Positions 1 through 4,521 of a DNA stretch of 6,105 nucleotides are shown here, in pieces. The stretch is from Boseongicola sp. SB0675_bin_26 (GTDB taxonomy: Bacteria; Pseudomonadota; Alphaproteobacteria; Rhodobacterales; Rhodobacteraceae). The position numbers and the translations under genes are program-made. How positions within the stretch are numbered: the stretch's first letter is position 1; the number at the start of each line of letters is the position of its first letter. The stretch covers positions 1 through 6,105 of the forward strand of contig VYCX01000378.1 in assembly GCA_009843725.1 (NCBI GenBank), written 5' to 3'. The notes beneath the pieces were generated by a model. That model did no database searches. It was not told the DNA's origin and worked only from the letters and a program-made list of their open reading frames with translations.

Positions 1-539
1 TTCAGGAAATCGCGCCAGTCCTGCGCGACCAGCTTGTCATCTGCAACATCGGCATTCCGAGCCAGGAGCTTCACGCCATCGATGACCAGCCGACGAACTT
101 CTACATGCTGGGCACGATGGGGCTTGCCTCGTCCATAGGGCTGGGTCTTGCCCTGGTGCAGCCCAAGCCCGTGATCGTGATTGACGGCGACGGCTCGATC
201 CTCACCAATCTCGGAACATTGCCCACGATCGCGAACAATCCCGCGCCCAACTACATTCTCCTCGTGGTCGACAACGGCTCCTATGGCTCCACCGGAGACC
301 AGCCGACCTATACCGGCCGCAAGACGTCGCTCGCCGGCATGGCAAGGGCGGCAGGCTGCGAACGCGTCGTCGAATGCCGCGCCGAAGAAACCGGCGACAT
401 GCTCCAAGTCGCGTTGGAAGCCGGCGAGGCAACGGTCATTATCTGCAAGTGCGAGAGCGGCAACGCGAAGATGCCGGTCATTGCCATGGATCCGGTGACA
501 ATTCGCGACCGATTCATGCAGGCGGTGGCGGCCGGCTGA
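1..539 (+). CDS. comE: Sulfopyruvate decarboxylase beta subunit (ComE-like, TPP-binding), 5' end cut off
   Basis: This is the thiamine-diphosphate-binding half of an enzyme that converts 3-sulfopyruvate to sulfoacetaldehyde and CO2. The reading frame is open from base 3, and 178 residues are visible before TGA at 537-539. The ATG at 105 is internal: the upstream residues (CNIGIPSQELHAI, then NFYMLG) match the start of archaeal ComE as I recall it. About ten N-terminal residues are probably missing. The TPP/Mg motif is GDG at visible residues 62-64, followed by Asn91 in DNGSYGSTGDQ. The C-terminal RDRFMQAV also resembles ComE. In methanogens the enzyme serves coenzyme M synthesis; in marine alphaproteobacteria it serves sulfolactate breakdown, ahead of sulfoacetaldehyde acetyltransferase. 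An alpha subunit (ComD) would be expected just upstream, outside the window. Phosphonopyruvate decarboxylase is the main alternative, but the motif details fit it less well. Confidence 0.86.
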   Translation, partial: QEIAPVLRDQLVICNIGIPSQELHAIDDQPTNFYMLGTMGLASSIGLGLALVQPKPVIVIDGDGSILTNLGTLPTIANNPAPNYILLVVDNGSYGSTGDQPTYTGRKTSLAGMARAAGCERVVECRAEETGDMLQVALEAGEATVIICKCESGNAKMPVIAMDPVTIRDRFMQAVAAG

Positions 540-563
540 TCCCGCCTCCAGTCCGTCCTCGGT

Positions 564-1895
564 TCAGTTGCCGTACATGTATGCTGGCAGCCAGGTCGCG
601 ATCGCCGGGAACAGGAACACTATGGCCAGACCCAGAAGCTGGATCACCATGAACTGCATCATGCCGAGATAGATGTCCTTCAGGTCCCAGCTCGGCACCA
701 CGCCCTTCAGGAAATAGGCTGATAACGCCACCGGTGGTGACAACCAAGCCGTCTGCAGGCAGACCGCCACGAGAATGGCGAACCAGACCATGTCGACCTG
801 CAACTCGATCAGCAAGGGATAGAGGATCGGCAGGATGATGAGCACGATGGGCACCCATTCCAGCGGCCATCCAAGCAGGAAGATCAGGGCGAGAATCAGG
901 ATGACCACCATCGCCGCCGAGAGCTCCCAAGAAAGGAGAAGTTCCGTGATCATGGTCGGCGTGCCAAGTCGCGAGAAGACCGCGCCGAAGAAATTCGAGG
1001 CCGCAACCAGGAAGAGGATCAGAACGGAGATCTCCAGCGTTTTCTTCAATGCGTCGTAGGCGCTCGACCAGGAGAACCTGCGATAGAGAAGCGTGAGCAC
1101 GATCGATCCGAACGCCCCCATCCCTGCGCCTTCAGTGGGAGTCGCCCATCCCGTGAGGATCGAGCCGAGCGCAAAGGCAATCAGGATGGTCGGCGGCACA
1201 AGGCCCAGGAAGAACTCGCGCCAGACATGCGACCGGTCACCGGGAATCAGTTCCTCCGGCAAGGGCGGGCCAAGCGACGGGTTCAGCCAGCACCGGGTCA
1301 TCGCGTAGACCAGATAGAGCACCGCCATCATGATTCCCGGGAAGATTGCCGCCGCGAAGAGATCGGTCACCGGAATCTCGAGAACAGGCCCCATGACGAC
1401 GAGCATGATCGAGGGCGGTATGAGAATTCCGAGCGTGCCGCCGGCGGTGATCGTCCCGGAGGCGAGACGGACGTCGTAGCCCGACCGGTTCATGGTCGTC
1501 GCCGCCATAATGCCAAGTATGGTGACGCTGGCACCGACGATGCCGGTGGCGGCGCCGAAAATCACGCTGACGAACAGCACGGCGACGAAGAGCGATCCCT
1601 TCATCCGCGCCAGCATGAGCTGCACGGCCGCAAACAGCCGCTCCATCAGTCCGGCCTGCTCCATCATGAACCCCATGAAGACGAACAGCGGCACCGCCGC
1701 GAGCGTCTGCTCCATCATCGATCCGTAGACCTGGAGCGTCATCAGGAAGACCGTGAGCTTGATGCCGAAGCCCCAGGCGCCAAAGACCAGCCCGAGAAAG
1801 ATGAGAGTGAAGGATATCGGGAACCCCACGAAGATCGCGAACAGCATCGCTCCGATCATCAGGAGCCCGATTATCTCGTTGGCAATCTCGAACAT
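564..1895 (-). CDS. dctM: TRAP transporter large permease subunit DctM
   Basis: This is the large membrane subunit of a tripartite ATP-independent periplasmic transporter, which forms the substrate pathway and couples uptake to Na+. The protein has 443 residues, normal for the family, and is almost entirely hydrophobic, with about a dozen membrane segments. Family landmarks in order are AVPLFVFMG (67-75), GASVTILGIMAATTM (121-135), the loop ITAGGTLGILIPPSIM (149-164), GWATPTEGAGMGAFGS (249-264), LGWPLEWVPIVLI (341-353) and QTAWLSPPVALS (381-392). The open frame extends upstream to 2084, but those 63 residues are non-hydrophobic and lie inside dctQ in another frame. The ATG at 1895 is preferred because its A is also the last base of the dctQ stop (TGATG), which suggests coupled translation. 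The ribosome site itself is weak. The gene ends 24 bases from the convergent comE stop. Confidence 0.97.
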   Translation of the reverse strand: MFEIANEIIGLLMIGAMLFAIFVGFPISFTLIFLGLVFGAWGFGIKLTVFLMTLQVYGSMMEQTLAAVPLFVFMGFMMEQAGLMERLFAAVQLMLARMKGSLFVAVLFVSVIFGAATGIVGASVTILGIMAATTMNRSGYDVRLASGTITAGGTLGILIPPSIMLVVMGPVLEIPVTDLFAAAIFPGIMMAVLYLVYAMTRCWLNPSLGPPLPEELIPGDRSHVWREFFLGLVPPTILIAFALGSILTGWATPTEGAGMGAFGSIVLTLLYRRFSWSSAYDALKKTLEISVLILFLVAASNFFGAVFSRLGTPTMITELLLSWELSAAMVVILILALIFLLGWPLEWVPIVLIILPILYPLLIELQVDMVWFAILVAVCLQTAWLSPPVALSAYFLKGVVPSWDLKDIYLGMMQFMVIQLLGLAIVFLFPAIATWLPAYMYGN

Positions 1896-2506
1896 CAGCG
1901 TGGCCACCGTCCGCGCGTCGCCGCATACCACGACTTGAGGATCTCGGAGACACCCTGGAGCACGAGGAAGAAGACCCCGGTGGCCAGGGCTATCTTCACG
2001 GGCCAGACAACCGGCGCCCAGGTGCTGTCGCCGGCGCGTTCGTTCTGCAGGAAGCTCTTTTCGGCGAAACCGTATCCCGCCCACAGAAGAAAAATCATCC
2101 CGGGCATGAAGAGCGTGACGTAAAGCAGGAGATCGACCCGACCCTGCGTCTTCACCGAGAATCCCCGGTAGATGAAGTCCGCGCGGATGTGCAGGCCGCG
2201 CATGAGGGCATAGGCAGCGCCAAGCATGAACGACGTGCCGTAAAGCATGCGCGAGATGTCAAAGGCCCAGAGCGTGGGCGCGAGGAAGAACTTGCGGGCG
2301 ATGACTTCGTAGACCATCGCGACGATGATCGGGGCAACCATCAGGCAGACCACCCGGCCCTGCCACTCCGCCAACCAGTCCAGCGCCCAGATGATCCGTC
2401 TGGCAAGTGGATTCATGTCGTCCGGCAGGGGAGAGTCCGGCCCTCCACGGGCCTCGGCCAGCATCTCGTCACCGGCATCAAGGTCGATGTCGTCGAGGTC
2501 GTTCAC
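1895..2506 (-). CDS. dctQ: TRAP transporter small permease subunit DctQ
   Basis: This is the small membrane subunit of the TRAP transporter, which partners DctM and helps dock the binding protein. The protein has 203 residues with four predicted membrane helices (about 52-72, 84-102, 124-146 and 166-190). Family marks are RGLHIRADFIY (103-113), close to the usual H-[IV]-R-x-D motif, and STWAPVVWPVK (161-171). I chose the GTG start at 2506 because a strong Shine-Dalgarno GGGAGGG (2513-2519) sits 7 bases ahead. A TTG at 2539 would add 11 residues but has no such site. The N-terminal 30 or so residues are strongly acidic (11 Asp/Glu) and come before the first helix; ATG at codon 31 could give a shorter form closer to typical DctQ. 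The gene ends in a TGATG overlap with dctM. Confidence 0.94.
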   Translation of the reverse strand: MNDLDDIDLDAGDEMLAEARGGPDSPLPDDMNPLARRIIWALDWLAEWQGRVVCLMVAPIIVAMVYEVIARKFFLAPTLWAFDISRMLYGTSFMLGAAYALMRGLHIRADFIYRGFSVKTQGRVDLLLYVTLFMPGMIFLLWAGYGFAEKSFLQNERAGDSTWAPVVWPVKIALATGVFFLVLQGVSEILKSWYAATRGRWPR

Positions 2507-2512
2507 CTCTTT

Positions 2513-2519
2513 CCCTCCC
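2513..2519 (-). promoter_or_regulatory. Ribosome binding site of dctQ
   Basis: GGGAGGG on the minus strand lies 7 bases upstream of the GTG at 2506. It is a near-ideal Shine-Dalgarno sequence and decides the start in favour of this GTG over the upstream TTG at 2539. Confidence 0.85.
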
Positions 2520-2574
2520 AAAGCGCCTTTCGCTGTCAACCACGTGCATGCCTGATCCGCAAGGTCCGTCGATC

Positions 2575-2588
2575 CCGGCGCGCGCCGG
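2575..2588. repeat. 14-bp perfect palindrome in the dctP-dctQ gap
   Basis: CCGGCGCGCGCCGG reads identically on both strands. It lies in the 146-base gap between dctP and dctQ, between the dctP-distal hairpin and the dctQ ribosome site. As RNA it could only form a tight stem with a tiny loop. As DNA it could be a protein-binding site or simply a GC-rich coincidence. No function can be assigned from the sequence. Confidence 0.5.
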
Positions 2589-2598
2589 AACCGCTTGG

Positions 2599-2645
2599 CC
2601 CTCTCCTGTCAAGAGGGGGCCGCAAACGCATTCAGCGGCCCCCTC
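2599..2645 (-). terminator. Strong hairpin after dctP (attenuator/terminator or mRNA stabiliser), with a competing alternative stem
   Basis: Just past the dctP stop codon (TAA, 2653-2655), bases 2613-2623 and 2635-2645 are perfect inverted repeats: an 11-bp stem (GAGGGGGCCGC against GCGGCCCCCTC) around an 11-base loop. On the transcribed minus strand the stem is followed by only TT and then GACAGG, so it lacks the U-run of a classical Rho-independent terminator. A second, shorter stem (2599-2604 with 2612-2617, loop of 7) overlaps the first and cannot form with it. In TRAP operons such a hairpin between dctP and dctQ could leave far more binding protein than membrane subunits, either by partial termination or by shielding the dctP message from 3' decay. 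The stem is seen directly; the role is inferred. Confidence 0.75.
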
Positions 2646-2652
2646 GTTTCAC

Positions 2653-3765
2653 TTACTTGCCGAGAAGCTGGTCGGCGTAGGCCCGGCCCAGGTTCGCGTT
2701 CGAGGTCTGGGCGCCAGCCCAGAACGGAATCGCGGTCTTCGCGAAGTCCTTCTGGGACTGCCAGACCCTGGCGAAGAACTCGTTCTCGGCCGCATTTTTC
2801 TCGAGCGCCGCGCTCGCAGCGTTCATGTATTCCGAGAAGTAGTCCTCCGGCGTGTCATGAAGCTGCACGCCATGGTCGTTGATGAGACTGTCCAGCGCCT
2901 TGCCGTTTTCGTTGATCCGGTAGGCCAGAGACTTCATCAGCGAGGCATTGGCCGCCACTTCGATCGCCTTCTGCTGCAGGGGAGTCAGCGAATTGAACAC
3001 GTCCTTGTTGATGTAGATGTCCGCGTTCACGACAACCTGGTGAAGACCTTGCAGATAGTAGTGCTTCAGCACCTTCTGGAAGCCGAAGACCGAATCCGGC
3101 TTCGGGCAGCACCATTCCGCCGCATCGATCGTGCCCTTTTCCAGTGCAGGAAGGATGTCGCCCCCGCCCATGGCAACCGACGCCACGCAAATGTCCTTGT
3201 AGGTCTGGCACGGAATGCCCGGAGGCGTGCTGAAGCTGGACTTGCGGAAATCATCCATCGACATGATCGGCTCCTTGAACCAGCCAAGGGCCTCGGGACC
3301 AACGGGCTGGAGCATGAAGCCAACCACGTTCACGCCCATCTCGTCCCAGAGCTGCTCGTAGAGCTCCCTGCCGCCAGCCGCCAGGAACCAGCTCAGAAAG
3401 GCGATGTTGTCCATGCCGACCCCAGCGCCCGCAACGGGCGAGCCGAAGAGCATCGCGGCGGGATGCTTGCCCGACCAGTAGTGCGTCCAGGCAAACCCGC
3501 CCTCGATGAGGCCGGCATCCACCGCGTCAAGCGTCTCCTGCACGCCGACGACGGCGCCGGCGGGCAGCACCTCGATCACGACTTCGCCGTTGGTCAGCGC
3601 GCGCACGTCTTCGCCGAAGTCCTTCAACATCACGATCTCGTCGGCGGTCGCCGGGATCACCGATTGCACTCGTATCACTGTTTCGGCGAACGAGGCCTGC
3701 GCCATCATCGCCACGCCGGCGGCGGTTGCCGCGGCGGCTCTGGTCAGTCTTGGAATTGCGAACAT
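2653..3765 (-). CDS. dctP: TRAP transporter solute-binding protein DctP (TakP/YiaO-like)
   Basis: This is the periplasmic protein that captures the substrate and delivers it to DctQM. It has 370 residues from the ATG at 3765, chosen because GGGAG (3773-3777) lies 7 bases upstream; an ATG at 3786 in frame would add seven residues and has no comparable site. Residues 1-27 form a Sec signal peptide (Arg6 and Arg10, an Ala-rich core, cleavage expected after ASFA). The mature part shows the DctP fold: VQETLDAVDAGLIEGGF (75-91), HYWSGKHPAAMLF (95-107), DDFRKSSFSTPPG (171-183), GGDILPALEKGTIDAAEW (201-218) and HYYLQGLHQ (235-243). These resemble the 2-oxoacid-binding TakP/YiaO group. The usual Arg in FRTPPG is Ser179 here. 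Cysteines sit at 186, 193, 219 and 220. The ligand is unknown. Confidence 0.95.
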   Translation of the reverse strand: MFAIPRLTRAAAATAAGVAMMAQASFAETVIRVQSVIPATADEIVMLKDFGEDVRALTNGEVVIEVLPAGAVVGVQETLDAVDAGLIEGGFAWTHYWSGKHPAAMLFGSPVAGAGVGMDNIAFLSWFLAAGGRELYEQLWDEMGVNVVGFMLQPVGPEALGWFKEPIMSMDDFRKSSFSTPPGIPCQTYKDICVASVAMGGGDILPALEKGTIDAAEWCCPKPDSVFGFQKVLKHYYLQGLHQVVVNADIYINKDVFNSLTPLQQKAIEVAANASLMKSLAYRINENGKALDSLINDHGVQLHDTPEDYFSEYMNAASAALEKNAAENEFFARVWQSQKDFAKTAIPFWAGAQTSNANLGRAYADQLLGK

Positions 3766-3772
3766 TTCCGTT

Positions 3773-3777
3773 CTCCC
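3773..3777 (-). promoter_or_regulatory. Ribosome binding site of dctP
   Basis: GGGAG on the minus strand stands 7 bases before the ATG at 3765. It lies inside the longer open frame that begins at 3786, so it argues that the extra seven residues there are not translated. The signal peptide is also more typical from 3765. Confidence 0.8.
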
Positions 3778-3807
3778 ATTTTGCATGCCTTCCCGAACTT
3801 TCAGAAA

Positions 3808-3833
3808 CCGGCCGCCGAAGGCGGTGCGACCGG
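3808..3833 (-). terminator. Hairpin between the terC-family gene and dctP, possible weak terminator
   Basis: The 84-base gap between the TerC stop and the dctP start contains an inner stem CCGCC/GGCGG (3812-3816 with 3820-3824, three-base loop) inside an outer CCGG/CCGG stem (3808-3811 with 3830-3833), with a five-base bulge on one side. On the transcribed minus strand it is followed directly by TTTCT, a short imperfect U-tract. It may end part of the GMC-TerC transcription or serve as a 5' structure on a processed dctP message. I see no convincing promoter between it and dctP. Confidence 0.5.
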
Positions 3834-3849
3834 ATTGTCTCAGCTCCGT

Positions 3850-4521
3850 TCAGTGCCCCCTGCCAAAGTCCATGCCTTCAACCAGGCCGAGCATGGGGCC
3901 TACCCCGTAGTTCACGTCGAACACGCCGCGAAACAGCATTTCGCCCGCGACGTAGACCAGCACCAACAGTCCGACCCAGGAAATCCATTGATACCGGGCA
4001 AGGACCTTCATGATTATCGTTGCCGCGAATGCCATCAGCAGGATCGCGAGGGCGAGGCCGAAGACCAGGAGCCGCACGTCTCCGTCCGCAATCGCGGCAA
4101 CCGCCAGCACGTTGTCGAGCGACATGGACACGTCCGCCAGGGTGATCGTCCACAGCGCCGAGGCGAGGGTGCGCCGCGGGGCGCCGGTGTAGCCGGCATG
4201 CGGGTCACCGGCCGCCGCCAGCACCAGTTCGGCCTTGGCGTCAACTTTGCTCCGAATCTCGGAATACAGCCTCCAGCACACCCAGCAGAGAAGAAGCCCG
4301 CCAATGAAGAGAAGCCCCGGTATTCCAAGCAGCGTGGTGGCAATGACCGCGAAGACCACCCGCAGAAGAGCAGCGATCACCATCCCGAACAGGATGGCCT
4401 TCGCACGGAGTCCGGGCGAGAGGCCGGCGGCGGCCATGCCGATGATCAACGCGTTGTCCCCTGAGAGAATCAGGTCCGCGATGATGATGGCGCCTATGTC
4501 GAAGATCAGCTCCATGGTCAT
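3850..4521 (-). CDS. TerC-family integral membrane protein (YjbE-like)
   Basis: This is a polytopic inner-membrane protein of the TerC family, whose members are tied to tellurite resistance and, in better-studied cases, to Mn2+ efflux or metalation of exported proteins. It has 223 residues, with about six hydrophobic segments (roughly 4-26, 43-63, 66-84, 119-143, 149-172 and 178-198). The two family signatures are LILSGDNALIIGMA (17-30) and TLADVSMSLDNVLAVAAIA (127-145); the Asp residues at 16, 22, 130 and 136 are likely metal ligands. The internal repeat of S-x-D-N motifs in two halves is typical. The first ATG (4521) is preferred over the one at 4515: it overlaps the GMC stop as ATGA, and GAGGA (4531-4535) lies 9 bases upstream. 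No yybP-ykoY-type Mn riboswitch can be present directly ahead, because the upstream sequence is coding. The physiological ion is not known. Confidence 0.93.
   Translation of the reverse strand: MTMELIFDIGAIIIADLILSGDNALIIGMAAAGLSPGLRAKAILFGMVIAALLRVVFAVIATTLLGIPGLLFIGGLLLCWVCWRLYSEIRSKVDAKAELVLAAAGDPHAGYTGAPRRTLASALWTITLADVSMSLDNVLAVAAIADGDVRLLVFGLALAILLMAFAATIIMKVLARYQWISWVGLLVLVYVAGEMLFRGVFDVNYGVGPMLGLVEGMDFGRGH

Noticed and set aside
521..563. Bidirectional terminator between the convergent comE and dctM genes
   Set aside because: Only a 5-bp stem (527-531 with 542-546) with a 10-base loop can be drawn. It overlaps the comE stop and has no T-run on either strand.
1896..2084. N-terminal extension of dctM to 2084
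   Set aside because: The 63 residues are non-hydrophobic, do not resemble DctM, and overlap dctQ in another frame. The ATG at 1895, overlapping the dctQ stop, is the better start.
1227..2123. A 298-codon plus-strand frame opposite dctM and dctQ
   Set aside because: Its composition (long runs of His, Glu, Arg and Asp) is the complement of hydrophobic codons in the permease genes. It has no family resemblance and no ribosome site that I can support.
2534..2612. Two exact TTGACA hexamers on the minus strand (2607-2612 and 2534-2539) as promoter -35 elements for dctQ
   Set aside because: Neither has an acceptable -10 hexamer at 16-18 bases (the sequences there are TCCGGC and AGGGAA). The second would start transcription around or past the ribosome site.
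3778..3806. Promoter for dctP with CAAAAT as the -10 box
   Set aside because: The matching -35 region (TTCTGA) is poor, and the start point would fall in the ribosome site.
2407..4464. A 685-codon open frame on the plus strand opposite dctP and the terC-family gene
   Set aside because: It is antisense to three well-recognised genes and rich in Arg, His and Gly/Pro, as expected of a GC-rich shadow frame. It has no recognisable domain, and its start lies inside dctQ.
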